From: Ancylomarina subtilis
GTDB lineage: Bacteria; Bacteroidota; Bacteroidia; Bacteroidales; Marinifilaceae
Assembly (NCBI RefSeq): GCF_004217115.1
Contig: NZ_SHKN01000004.1
Coordinates: 145,650-209,649, forward strand
Length of the DNA: 64,000 nt
Direction of reading: 5' to 3'
In this document: one piece after another, positions 8,846 to 17,461 of the stretch
Layout of the letters: each line of letters opens with the position of its first letter
Numbering within the stretch: the first letter of the stretch is position 1
Program-made: the position numbers and the translations under genes
Notes under the pieces: model-generated
Databases searched by the model: none
What the model was told of the DNA's origin: nothing
The model's input: only the letters and a program-made list of their open reading frames with translations

Positions 8846-11800
8846 ATGAAGAAACTTTACACATACCTTACCTTTATATTCCTGCTAATGTCATTCATTA
8901 GTCAGGCACAAATCATAACAACCTCTCCCGCCTTTCCAACCGAAAGTGATGGAGTAACCATCACTTATGACGCTACATTAGGAACCGGAGGTTTAAAGGA
9001 TTTCACTGGAGATGTTTATGCACATACTGGTGTAATTACAGATAAAAGTACAAACGATACAGACTGGAAATACGCTCCAACTTGGGGAGACAACAGTGCC
9101 AAATACAAATTGACCTCGCTGGGTAACAACAAGTGGGAACTAAAAATACTACCAAACATACGCGAATACTATGGTGTTGCTGCTGGTGAGAAAATATTAA
9201 AAATGGCTTTCGTATTCCGTTCTTCTGATAGCTCAAAAGAAGGAAAAGGCGATGGAGGAACAGATATATTTGCAGATGTAAGCGAAGGTGGCATAAATGT
9301 TAGCTTCTCTGTTCCTGCTAACAATAAAGTCATTCAAAAAAATGAAGATTTACAAGTAACAATACAATCAAATGCCAGCACAAACTTAATCCTATTTCTT
9401 GATGGTGTTGAAAATGAAACTACCACAGAAACCGAAATTAGTAAAATCATTAATACTGACGTTGCTGGCAATCATGAGTTGGTAGCTGTTGCCTCAGATG
9501 GTTCGGAAGAAGTTAGAGATACAGTTAATTTCTTCGTTCGCGATGATGTTGTAAATGAAACCATGCCAGCCAATGTAACTGCTGGTATCAATTATATTGA
9601 TGATACCTCAGTAACACTTGTACTGTATGCTCCTAATAAGGAATATGTATATGTCATTGGAGATTTTTCAGATTGGAAACTTGATAACATGTACCAAATG
9701 AAAAAGGATGGAGATAACTTTTGGGTGACCATTAATAACCTCCAAGTTGGTAAAGAATATATATTCCAATATCTTATTGATGGAGACATTAAAATTGCAG
9801 ACCCATATGCCGACAAGATATCAGATCCTTGGAACGATCAATACATATCCAATACAACCTATCCTAATTTAATTACATACCCTAGTGATAAAACAAGTGA
9901 AATTGCGAGTGTATTCCAAACTGCGCAAACAAGCTACAGCTGGACCGATTCAGGCTTCACTATTCCTGATAAAAAGGATCTTGTTGTTTATGAATTGCAT
10001 GTTCGCGACTTTGTTGCTACAGGCAATATTAAAACCATAAAAGATACTTTAGATTATTTGGAACGTTTGGGTATTAATGCGATTGAATTAATGCCTTTCA
10101 ACGAATTCGAAGGCAATGATTCGTGGGGATATAACCCATCCTTTTATTTTGCACCCGATAAAGCTTACGGAACAAAAGAGGATTACAAAGCCTTTATCAA
10201 CGAATGTCACAAACGTGGAATAGCCGTTTTGATGGATATGGTACTAAACCATTCTTTTGGGCAATCCCCTTTTCTTCGTATGTATTTTGATGGTACTAAG
10301 CCTACTGCCGATAGTCCATGGTACAATGTTGAGAACAATTTCGAAAACCCGGATGCCCATTGGGGATACGATTTCAACCATACCAGTCAGGCAACTAAAG
10401 ATTTGGTTGATAGAATTAACTCATATTGGATGACTGAATATCATATAGATGGTTTCCGCTTCGATTTCACAAAGGGGTTTTCAAATACACCACATAGTAA
10501 TTCAACAGATCCCTGGGGAAGTCAATACGATCAGCAGCGGATTGATATATTAAAACGAATGGCTACAGAAATATGGAATGTAAAATCAGATGCCGTCGTT
10601 ATTTTCGAACACTTATCAGAAAATTCTGAAGAAAAGGAACTGGCGGCTCATGGAATTATGCTTTGGGGAAATGCCAATCATGATTATAGCGAAGCTACTA
10701 AGGGTAATAGTTCAAATTTTAGTTGGACTTCTTGGAAAAACAGAGGCTGGGATGGCCCTAAAGTGGTCAGCTATATGGAAAGTCACGACGAAGAACGTTT
10801 GATGTACCGAAATCTATCAGAAGGTTCTTCTTTGGATGGTTATAATGTCAGAAATCTGAAGACTGCCCTTTCTAGAATCGAAACCGCTGCTGCTTTCTTC
10901 TTAACCATTCCCGGACCAAAAATGATCTGGCAGTTTGGCGAATTAGGTTATGACATTTCCATTGATGAAAACGGACGTACTGGTAAAAAACCAATTCATT
11001 GGGAATATCAAGATGATCCAAACCGAAAAAGAGTTTTCCAGGTGTTTGCAGCACTTGCTAAAATTAAAAAGGAAGAAGTTGCATTTGAATCTGACGATTT
11101 TAGCCTGAATACCAGCCAAGCTTTAAAGCAAATTGAGATCAACCACGCCGATATGGATGTCCGCATCATTGGTAACTTCGATGTAAAAACAGGTAGTATC
11201 TCTCCAAAATTTAGTCAAACTGGTACGTGGTATGATTACTTCTCTGGCACAGAAATCAATGTAACAGATGTTGATACCAGTATACAACTTGCTCCTGGAG
11301 AATACCATATCTATACAACAAAACAATTAACCACTCCAAATGTAATTTCAGCTCCCCAAGCATCCGATGTTCTTATAACCGGAACTGCCAAAGAGAATGA
11401 AACACTGACAGCCTCCTACTCCTACTCCGACGCAAATGGAGATTTAGAAGGAACATCAGTTTATAGATGGTATCGAGCAGATGATGTCAATGGTACAAAT
11501 GAAATAGGAATTACGGGTGCAACAGGTATATCTTACAATCCTGGTGCGGATGATCGTCACAAATTTATTCGATTTTCTGTTACTCCTGTAGCACAAACTG
11601 GGGAATTATTACAAGGAGATATTGTCTATAGTACTTACTCTGATAAAATAGTTTCCCTTGTGAATCCTCCTGTTGCTAGTAATGTAGCTATTAATGGTGA
11701 GTTCGTACAGGACGCTGTTATAACTGCTTCTTATGAATACTCTGATTCTGAAGAAGATCCTGAAAGCAATTCAATTTTCCAATGGTACCTTGCAGATGAT

Positions 11801-12229
11801 CAATCCGGGACCAACGAAGTGGCTATTACAGGAGCCAATACACTTGAATACACAATTACTCGTCAGGATGTGGGGCGCTATTTGCGTTTCTCTGTAACAC
11901 CTGTTGCTATAAGCGATGAATTACCTACTGGATCTAAGGTATACTCAGCATACTCTGAGCAAATTGACTATTCAACAGGCATTGAAGATGTTGTGGATGA
12001 AGAATTAAACATCTATCCAAACCCTGTACAGAACATGCTGCATTTGGATAATTTGAACCAGGTAAAACGTGTCAGTCTTTACAGTCTTACAGGAAAGACA
12101 ATTCTTTATAAGAATAACCCGAATAGCAACGAAATACTTGATCTCAGCCACTTAAATCAAGGTATTTACATTATCGTCTTTGATTTCCAGGACAATAGTC
12201 GTTTATCAAGAAAATTTATAAAAGAATAA
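8846..12229 (+). CDS. Large secreted GH13 alpha-amylase-family enzyme with T9SS sorting tail
   Basis: A 1127-residue secreted enzyme that should cleave alpha-glucans outside the cell. Order: signal peptide (1-21, ending ISQAQ); an N-terminal beta region; a CBM48/E-set-like domain near 245-340 (VYVIGDFSDWKL); the GH13 barrel from about 375, with DMVLNHS, GFRFDFTKG (nucleophile Asp540), VVIFEHLSE (acid Glu588) and ESHDEERL (Asp648); two tandem Ig-like repeats (about 835-1040, RWY and QWY signatures); and a type A T9SS C-terminal domain (YPNPVQNMLHLDNL, then GIYIIVF). SusG-type amylases of gut Bacteroides are lipoproteins, so T9SS display is a different way of reaching the surface. Exact linkage specificity (amylase, pullulanase or branching-type) cannot be read from sequence. 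Confidence 0.9.
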   Translation: MKKLYTYLTFIFLLMSFISQAQIITTSPAFPTESDGVTITYDATLGTGGLKDFTGDVYAHTGVITDKSTNDTDWKYAPTWGDNSAKYKLTSLGNNKWELKILPNIREYYGVAAGEKILKMAFVFRSSDSSKEGKGDGGTDIFADVSEGGINVSFSVPANNKVIQKNEDLQVTIQSNASTNLILFLDGVENETTTETEISKIINTDVAGNHELVAVASDGSEEVRDTVNFFVRDDVVNETMPANVTAGINYIDDTSVTLVLYAPNKEYVYVIGDFSDWKLDNMYQMKKDGDNFWVTINNLQVGKEYIFQYLIDGDIKIADPYADKISDPWNDQYISNTTYPNLITYPSDKTSEIASVFQTAQTSYSWTDSGFTIPDKKDLVVYELHVRDFVATGNIKTIKDTLDYLERLGINAIELMPFNEFEGNDSWGYNPSFYFAPDKAYGTKEDYKAFINECHKRGIAVLMDMVLNHSFGQSPFLRMYFDGTKPTADSPWYNVENNFENPDAHWGYDFNHTSQATKDLVDRINSYWMTEYHIDGFRFDFTKGFSNTPHSNSTDPWGSQYDQQRIDILKRMATEIWNVKSDAVVIFEHLSENSEEKELAAHGIMLWGNANHDYSEATKGNSSNFSWTSWKNRGWDGPKVVSYMESHDEERLMYRNLSEGSSLDGYNVRNLKTALSRIETAAAFFLTIPGPKMIWQFGELGYDISIDENGRTGKKPIHWEYQDDPNRKRVFQVFAALAKIKKEEVAFESDDFSLNTSQALKQIEINHADMDVRIIGNFDVKTGSISPKFSQTGTWYDYFSGTEINVTDVDTSIQLAPGEYHIYTTKQLTTPNVISAPQASDVLITGTAKENETLTASYSYSDANGDLEGTSVYRWYRADDVNGTNEIGITGATGISYNPGADDRHKFIRFSVTPVAQTGELLQGDIVYSTYSDKIVSLVNPPVASNVAINGEFVQDAVITASYEYSDSEEDPESNSIFQWYLADDQSGTNEVAITGANTLEYTITRQDVGRYLRFSVTPVAISDELPTGSKVYSAYSEQIDYSTGIEDVVDEELNIYPNPVQNMLHLDNLNQVKRVSLYSLTGKTILYKNNPNSNEILDLSHLNQGIYIIVFDFQDNSRLSRKFIKE

Positions 12230-12249
12230 ATGTTTAATTGATCATCATA

Positions 12250-12280
12250 ATCCCACTCAACCTGTTGAGTGGGATTTTTT
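12250..12280 (+). terminator. Strong intrinsic terminator after the amylase gene
   Basis: A 12-bp perfect stem (12250-12261 with 12264-12275), a 2-base loop as drawn, then a T run to 12280. It ends the starch locus. Confidence 0.9.
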
Positions 12281-12372
12281 CATCCAGAAAGCCCAAATCT
12301 TTTAAGAAAATAAAATCTTAATATATTTATATTTTTTAACAACACATCTAGATATTTCAATACTTTATTCAC

Positions 12373-12380
12373 TATATTTG
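12373..12380 (+). promoter_or_regulatory. Bacteroidota -7 box (TATATTTG) before the thioredoxin-like gene
   Basis: TATATTTG fits the TAnnTTTG consensus and lies 33 bases before the start codon at 12414. No TTTG at the expected -33 spacing is visible, so only half the promoter is supported. Confidence 0.5.
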
Positions 12381-12413
12381 GCAGTATTATTTTAATTTTT
12401 GAACAAAAACACT

Positions 12414-12854
12414 ATGAATTACAAAACTGTATTAATCGTTTTTTTCCTGGTAATTACAGGCCTTTCAACCAGTTTCGCAAAAGGAAATCAATTAGAAGAT
12501 GCTCAAATAAAAGCTAAGACAGAAGGAAAATTCATTTTCATGAATTTCTCAGGATCCGATTGGTGTCGATCTTGTATGATTCTTAAAAAGACAATACTGG
12601 AAAGTCCGGAATTTAAAACTTTTGCAGACAAAAATCTGGTCCTTGTTGATGTTGATTTTCCAAGGAAAAAAAAGAATAGACTGACTGCTGAGCAGACCCT
12701 ATACAACGAACAATTGGCTGAAAAATACAATAAAGACGGTCAATTCCCCACCATTATCATTATGGATTCTGACATGAATATTGTTGCGAAAACGGGCTAT
12801 AAAAACCTGAGCCCAACTCAGTATGTTGATCACATTAAAAGCTTGATTGAGTAA
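12414..12854 (+). CDS. Exported thioredoxin-like protein
   Basis: About 146 residues with an N-terminal signal peptide (ending SFAKG) and one thioredoxin fold. The redox motif is WCRSC at about residues 46-50, inside FMNFSGSDWCRSCM, which is like the DUF255/thioredoxin_7 type rather than classical WCGPC. A cis-proline segment (QFPTIIIMD) follows. It probably reduces or forms disulfides in the periplasm. ATG 12414 is chosen over an upstream TTG at 12399 because it starts directly at the signal peptide. Four bases separate its stop from the ApbE start, and it leads a four-gene unit with ApbE, DUF4266 and DUF3570. The client may be the Cys-ended DUF4266 lipoprotein (inference). Confidence 0.85.
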   Translation: MNYKTVLIVFFLVITGLSTSFAKGNQLEDAQIKAKTEGKFIFMNFSGSDWCRSCMILKKTILESPEFKTFADKNLVLVDVDFPRKKKNRLTAEQTLYNEQLAEKYNKDGQFPTIIIMDSDMNIVAKTGYKNLSPTQYVDHIKSLIE

Positions 12855-12858
12855 TCCT

Positions 12859-13902
12859 ATGATCCGAAATATTACCACATTATTATTTCTGATTTTTGCA
12901 CTGAATTCCTTTGGTCAGAAAGAATCTCACACAAAGGTTCTTCTTTTAATGGGATCCCGGTTTGACATTACAGCTGTAAGTCCAAATCAGGAAAAAGCTC
13001 TCAGTGCTATTGAAGCAGGTATTTCTGAAATCAAACGAATTGAGAAATTAATTTCCTCATGGGATCCAAATTCTCAAACATCGGAGATCATACAAAGTGC
13101 GGGTATAAAACCTGTCGTTGTTGATCAGGAGTTATTCAATTTGATTCGTCGTTCGCTAAAAATTTCGGACTTGACACAAGGAGCTTTCGATATCAGCTAC
13201 GCCTCACTTGATAAAGTCTGGCATTTTGATGAAGAAATGAAAGAACTCCCCGATTCGGCTACGGTCGCGGCTTCAGTATCGAAAATCAACTACAAAAATA
13301 TCATCCTAAATCCTGAAGAAAGAAGCGTATTCCTGAAGGATAAAGGAATGAAAATTGGCTTTGGTGCCATAGGTAAAGGTTACGCTGCCAATAAAGCTTT
13401 GGACATTATGTCGAAAATGGGCCTGACCGGAGCTTTGGTCAATGCCTCAGGCGATTTAATCAGTTGGGGAAAAGATGAAGGCGGTAAAGACTGGAAAATA
13501 GGTATTGTCAATCCTAAAGAAAAAGATAAGATTTTCTCATGGCTCAACATTAACGAAACCGCTGTTGTTACCTCAGGGAATTACGAGAAATTTGTCACTA
13601 TAAATGGTCAAAGCTATTCACATATCATCGATCCCAGAACTGGATATCCAGTCAGAGGACTATGTAGTGTCAGTATCATTTGCCCTAACGCCGAGCTTGC
13701 TGATGCCTTGGCCACCTCTGTTTTTGTGTTGGGGAAAGATAAAGGTCTCGAATTAATTAATCGATTAAACGGGATAGAATGTCTGCTTATCACCGACAAT
13801 CAAGAACTCTTCACCTCAGAAAATTTACATTTAGACTATATAAAGAAACCAATTACGAATCACAAATACCAAATTAAAATTGGAGATAAACATGCGCGAT
13901 AA
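12859..13902 (+). CDS. apbE: FAD:protein FMN transferase (ApbE family)
   Basis: A 347-residue ApbE-family enzyme, which attaches FMN from FAD to a threonine or serine of an exported redox protein, using Mg2+. A signal peptide ends near FGQKE, placing it in the periplasm. Family segments are visible: FDISYASLDKVWHF, the flavin site GFGAIGKGYAANKA (about 173-186), GALVNASGDLISWG, SGNYEKF, and the metal/nucleotide segment YSHIIDPRTGYPVRG with DALATSVFVLG. ATG 12859 is preferred over the upstream TTG at 12847, which overlaps the thioredoxin stop. Its 3' end overlaps the DUF4266 gene by 11 bases. No protein with the usual FMN acceptor motif is obvious among the neighbours, so the flavin acceptor is unknown. 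Confidence 0.93.
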   Translation: MIRNITTLLFLIFALNSFGQKESHTKVLLLMGSRFDITAVSPNQEKALSAIEAGISEIKRIEKLISSWDPNSQTSEIIQSAGIKPVVVDQELFNLIRRSLKISDLTQGAFDISYASLDKVWHFDEEMKELPDSATVAASVSKINYKNIILNPEERSVFLKDKGMKIGFGAIGKGYAANKALDIMSKMGLTGALVNASGDLISWGKDEGGKDWKIGIVNPKEKDKIFSWLNINETAVVTSGNYEKFVTINGQSYSHIIDPRTGYPVRGLCSVSIICPNAELADALATSVFVLGKDKGLELINRLNGIECLLITDNQELFTSENLHLDYIKKPITNHKYQIKIGDKHAR

Positions 13903-14119
13903 AAATAAGACAAAGCTGCTTCTTGCCAGTTTAGGCTTATTGTTTGGACTCAACTCATGCGTTTCAGTTGCAGCCTATCAAAAAGCCTATCTAAACGACG
14001 AGGCCATGGCTCTAAGAGCCAAAAAGCTTGAAAGCTATGAATCAAATTTTCAATCATACCGAGAAGGTGCCGCCGGAGCAAATGGGGGTAAATCAGGAGG
14101 AGGTTGTGGATGCAACTAA
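13892..14119 (+). CDS. Small DUF4266-type lipoprotein with Gly/Cys tail
   Basis: A 75-residue protein: signal peptide with lipobox (FGLNSC, cysteine at about residue 23), a short helical stretch rich in charge (MALRAKKLESYESNF) and a C-terminus that ends GGKSGGGCGCN. The size, the YQKAYLNDEAMAL segment and the Gly/Cys ending match DUF4266. The role of this family is not known to me. It overlaps apbE by 11 bases and the DUF3570 gene by 10, so all are probably made together. The two terminal cysteines could bind metal, form a disulfide handled by the thioredoxin-like protein, or hold a cofactor; none of this is shown by sequence. Confidence 0.8.
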   Translation: MRDKNKTKLLLASLGLLFGLNSCVSVAAYQKAYLNDEAMALRAKKLESYESNFQSYREGAAGANGGKSGGGCGCN

Positions 14120-15399
14120 GAAAAATAATATTACTCGCTACAATTTTAGCCGGGTCCTATACCCTAATGGCTCAAACTGATAAAAACAGCATTGATGACA
14201 AACAAAATGAGAGTCAGAAAAAAGTCAAAAAATCCAAAACAAAACTCAAGGATGCTGAAGCCAATTTCCTGTTAAACTATTATGAGCAGGATGGCGATCA
14301 TTCACCCGTTACCGGTGGACGTGGCACAGAGAAACTTGAGAATGTAGCCCCAACTTTTGTGGTGCATGTTCCTTTAGATTCAGTATCGAATCTGGATTTG
14401 AATTTCGGAATTGACTTTTACACATCTGCTTCTACCAATAACATCGATTATTTCGAAGGTCGTAAAACCGGAGCCTCCGGAAAAGACGTTCGCTCTCATA
14501 TCAATGCAGCCTACAACAGAGATTTGAGGAATTCTGGAAATGCTTATAGCTTAATGGCTGGATTTTCAGCCGAATTTGATGTCACATCATTTCACTTTGG
14601 TGGTTCTTACACGATTAATTCCAAAGATCAGAACCGTTCGCTAAGCCTTGATGCCTTGTATATGAACGATTCATGGAAATTATTATACCCCTACGAAAGA
14701 AGAGATGGTACAAATTGGTTAAAAGATGATAAGCGTACAACAATGAAATTTGGTTTATCGTACTCGCAAGTCATCAACAAGCGTTTACAAGCCTTATTTT
14801 CAGCTGAAGTTGTTTCTCAATCAGGTCTCTTAAGTACACCATTCCATCGGGTCTTTTTCGATGATGTTAATGGAGTTCCTGACGATAATTTAAGAGATTT
14901 CAGTCATGTCGAAATGTTGGATGACAATCGTCTTAAGATTCCAATTTCAATGCGTTTGAATTATTATCTGAACGATTTTATGCGATTGAGAACGTTCTAT
15001 CGTTTTTATACGGATAGTTGGGGGATTACAGCTCATACAGCAAGTATCGAACTGCCTATGCAAATCACACCATCCTTAATTGCTTCGCCATTCTTCAGAT
15101 ATCACACGCAAACCGCAGCTGATTATTTCTATGAATTTGGTCAGGTGAGTAAAGCAATGGTGGATGCAAAAGAAACTCAATTTTATACTTCAGACTACGA
15201 TTTATCAGATTTAAGCAGCACAAAAATAGGTTTAGGTTTACAATATTCACCCCTGTTGGGAGTCGGTAAGTTCAAACCGCCTTTTGTAAAAAACAAACAA
15301 GTTCAGTTAAAAAGTATTGGTTTAAGAACTGCCTTCTACGATAGAAGTGATGGCTTAAATGCCTGGTTGGTTAGCCTCGATTTTGCTTTTACTTTCTAA
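14110..15399 (+). CDS. DUF3570-type outer-membrane beta-barrel protein
   Basis: A 429-residue protein with a signal peptide (MQLRKIILLATILAG to LMAQ), a charged linker (KKVKKSKTKLKD) and alternating strands through to a terminal aromatic residue (LVSLDFAFTF), the pattern of an outer-membrane barrel. The N-terminal segment ANFLLNYYEQDGDHSPVTGG and later DVRSHINAAYNRDLRNSG are in keeping with DUF3570. Start ATG 14110 lies inside the end of the DUF4266 gene, just after a GGAGGAGG purine run (about 14096-14102) that could act as an unusually strong ribosome site. Its fixed place after ApbE and DUF4266 suggests it is the outer-membrane part of that system. Confidence 0.8.
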   Translation: MQLRKIILLATILAGSYTLMAQTDKNSIDDKQNESQKKVKKSKTKLKDAEANFLLNYYEQDGDHSPVTGGRGTEKLENVAPTFVVHVPLDSVSNLDLNFGIDFYTSASTNNIDYFEGRKTGASGKDVRSHINAAYNRDLRNSGNAYSLMAGFSAEFDVTSFHFGGSYTINSKDQNRSLSLDALYMNDSWKLLYPYERRDGTNWLKDDKRTTMKFGLSYSQVINKRLQALFSAEVVSQSGLLSTPFHRVFFDDVNGVPDDNLRDFSHVEMLDDNRLKIPISMRLNYYLNDFMRLRTFYRFYTDSWGITAHTASIELPMQITPSLIASPFFRYHTQTAADYFYEFGQVSKAMVDAKETQFYTSDYDLSDLSSTKIGLGLQYSPLLGVGKFKPPFVKNKQVQLKSIGLRTAFYDRSDGLNAWLVSLDFAFTF

Positions 15400-15404
15400 A
15401 AATA

Positions 15405-15445
15405 AAAAATGAGTAAAGAGGCGTACTAACTCTTTACTCATTTTT
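15405..15445. terminator. Bidirectional terminator between convergent genes
   Basis: A 16-bp perfect stem (15405-15420 with 15430-15445), A-rich on one side and T-rich on the other, sits between the DUF3570 gene and the minus-strand lipoprotein gene and can serve both. Confidence 0.9.
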
Positions 15446-15464
15446 ATTTACGGATAATTCGAAA

Positions 15465-16196
15465 TTAATTATTTAAAGGAACCAAAGTCGACATTTCACT
15501 TTCTTCCCCTTCAAATTCTTCTAAAATTTTCAATGAGTTATCTGTTAATTCTACAATATCAAAAGTTCCTCCTTCGCCATATTGAGTCCAAGAATAATTA
15601 ATAGCGGTTTTACTGCTGTTACTCCAAGACCATTCTGCCAAGCCACCCAACACATCCGGATTAGGGTTTACAAACTCAACAAAATAAGTCCCTGCTTTCG
15701 AGAAAAGAACGGTTATTTCCTCCTCTGTTCCCTCAACATTAACATCATTTATACGAATCAATTTCCAACTTCTACATAACAAATCAGTCCTTTCAGAGCT
15801 TCCCATCTCCTCCTTTTTTGTAGCTTTCAAAGAAACAGGTTCCTCTGTTCCATCCTTCAATTCCACAACAAAGTTCATATGATCGGTTCCATAATCCGAA
15901 ATCTTTATGGTTCCAAATTCTGAAAGGGTAATTGTTTGGTCAGCATCGTACTCATAGGTTCCAAACAATATTGAGTTACTAGCAGATGACTTCACCGTAC
16001 CCTCTTTTACAATAATGTAGTTGCCACTTTCATTAAACTCAAATGATTTAAATTCGCTGGTCCCTTCAACGACCCATTTTGCATTTATACTAGCCTTTGT
16101 TTCAAGCTCATTTTTTGACTCACTATCATCTTTATCGCAAGATACAAAACACATGATAGCTATGAATGCAAGTAAAGTTTGTTTAAAAATCTTCAT
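15465..16196 (-). CDS. Hypothetical lipoprotein with two lipocalin-like halves
   Basis: A 243-residue lipoprotein (MKIFKQTLLAFIAIMCFVSC, then DKDDSESKNE, an acidic tract that would favour surface export). Two similar beta-rich halves are visible: the first has NAKWVVEGTSEFKSFEFNES (about 38-57), the second CRSWKLIRINDVNVEG (about 141-156), each opening with a W and continuing as a calycin-like strand series. This resembles Bacteroidota lipocalin-like domains, but I do not recognise a specific family and no ligand can be named. It is a single gene with its own -7 box (TATTTTTG on the minus strand, 16250-16257) and the shared terminator at 15405-15445. Confidence 0.7.
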   Translation of the reverse strand: MKIFKQTLLAFIAIMCFVSCDKDDSESKNELETKASINAKWVVEGTSEFKSFEFNESGNYIIVKEGTVKSSASNSILFGTYEYDADQTITLSEFGTIKISDYGTDHMNFVVELKDGTEEPVSLKATKKEEMGSSERTDLLCRSWKLIRINDVNVEGTEEEITVLFSKAGTYFVEFVNPNPDVLGGLAEWSWSNSSKTAINYSWTQYGEGGTFDIVELTDNSLKILEEFEGEESEMSTLVPLNN

Positions 16197-16249
16197 ACTA
16201 ATATTACATCAGGTTTATAAATAAAATAATATCCATTTAACTCTTTTAA

Positions 16250-16257
16250 CAAAAATA
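16250..16257 (-). promoter_or_regulatory. -7 box of the lipocalin-like lipoprotein gene
   Basis: On the minus strand the sequence reads TATTTTTG, matching TAnnTTTG, 54 bases before the start codon at 16196. No clear -33 TTTG. Confidence 0.4.
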
Positions 16258-16389
16258 AGATTAAAAGATCTTAAATGGTTTTATATAAAGCCCGAAACTA
16301 TGAAAAATTTTCACAAAAACATAATCAACCAAAAAAGTTAATAAAAAATTAATCAATATTGAGAATTCAAAAAGGTGATTCCAGGACAG

Positions 16390-17301
16390 TTACACTTTTA
16401 CAATATTATTGGGGTTTAATTTCCGATTCCCATCCCAACGGTAAGCAATCAGATGTCCTCCATTTGCGACACAGGCATCCACACAGCATAAATTATCACG
16501 GATGACGCCAGCTTGGCCATTCAAACAATAGTGTCCAAAAAAGACAGGCGGATTCTCTACTGAATAAGGAGGTATTTCCACACAAAGTTCAGGAGGGATT
16601 GTATAATGAGGTAGCTTGAAACGATTACCAAAGGCCAAAGAACTAAAGCTCTCCCCCTCCATCTTATTCCACCACTTTATTCGAAACATGCTGCGTTTAA
16701 CCCCATAACTATCCTTAATAATCATATCATTGGGTAAAGCAAATTCTCTTCCCTTCAACAAAAGCATACAAGCCTCATAAAGCTTGCCTTTCTTAGAGTG
16801 AATCTTTCGTAGGAATTTCTTACTCAATCTATTTTGAGGATGTTTTTCACGAATCAAATCAACAGCTTCCTGATCCCAACAGGCATGAACGACTCTAAAC
16901 CCATCAAATTCAAGAAACATGGGTAGAGATCGTAACCATTTCAGGTAAACTTTCTTAGCCTCTTTATTCGCCTGAAACTCGAGATAAGTTCTTCTAATTT
17001 GAGCCTTATTCTTCAAACTATGCTCACGCAAGGGAAATCCTTCTTCGTCCTTCGTATAATAGGCCAAAACATTAAGTTCATGATTACCAACAATGGCATA
17101 AGCAGAACCGTAATCGACCATATTTTTTATCAGGCAAAGACTGTCAATCACACGAAATCCTCTATCGACAAAATCACCTACAAAAACAGCTTTACGTTCG
17201 GGATGAGCATAAACACCAGCTTCCTTTTTATACCCTAAGGTTTGAAGCATTTCTTCCAGGCTCTCAAATTCCCCGTGTATATCTCCAATTATATCGTACA
17301 A
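16390..17301 (-). CDS. Calcineurin-like metallophosphoesterase (PPP-type)
   Basis: A 303-residue cytoplasmic protein with the metallophosphoesterase motifs GDIHG (residues 6-10), GDFVDRG (about 42-48) and GNHE (about 72-75), which bind two metal ions. The spacing is like that of PrpE/bacterial PPP serine/threonine phosphatases and symmetrical diadenosine tetraphosphatases. A late histidine segment (FFGHYCLNGQ) supplies another metal ligand. Substrate cannot be decided: protein phosphate or dinucleoside polyphosphate are both possible. It is downstream of the class V aminotransferase gene on the same strand but a terminator lies between. Confidence 0.85.
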   Translation of the reverse strand: MYDIIGDIHGEFESLEEMLQTLGYKKEAGVYAHPERKAVFVGDFVDRGFRVIDSLCLIKNMVDYGSAYAIVGNHELNVLAYYTKDEEGFPLREHSLKNKAQIRRTYLEFQANKEAKKVYLKWLRSLPMFLEFDGFRVVHACWDQEAVDLIREKHPQNRLSKKFLRKIHSKKGKLYEACMLLLKGREFALPNDMIIKDSYGVKRSMFRIKWWNKMEGESFSSLAFGNRFKLPHYTIPPELCVEIPPYSVENPPVFFGHYCLNGQAGVIRDNLCCVDACVANGGHLIAYRWDGNRKLNPNNIVKV

Positions 17302-17376
17302 TGTGCTTCCTTTAATTATGAATAATAAATCGTAAACAAACCTCTAAGGGCTCATAGTTCTCTTTTATCAAAGATA

Positions 17377-17422
17377 TAAAAACAAAAAAACTCTCCCTAT
17401 TGTCAAACAATAAGAAGAGTTT
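17377..17422 (-). terminator. Terminator of the class V aminotransferase gene
   Basis: An interrupted stem (17388-17394 with 17416-17422, inner ATTG/CAAT pairs) is followed, on the minus strand, by a T-rich tract across 17390-17378. Confidence 0.7.
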
Positions 17423-17461
17423 ATATTTTAAATCAAATTAATACCTCGAATCAATCAGTCG

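Noticed and set aside
12399..12413. TTG start for the thioredoxin-like gene
   Set aside because: The ATG at 12414 directly begins the signal peptide and fits the -7 box better.
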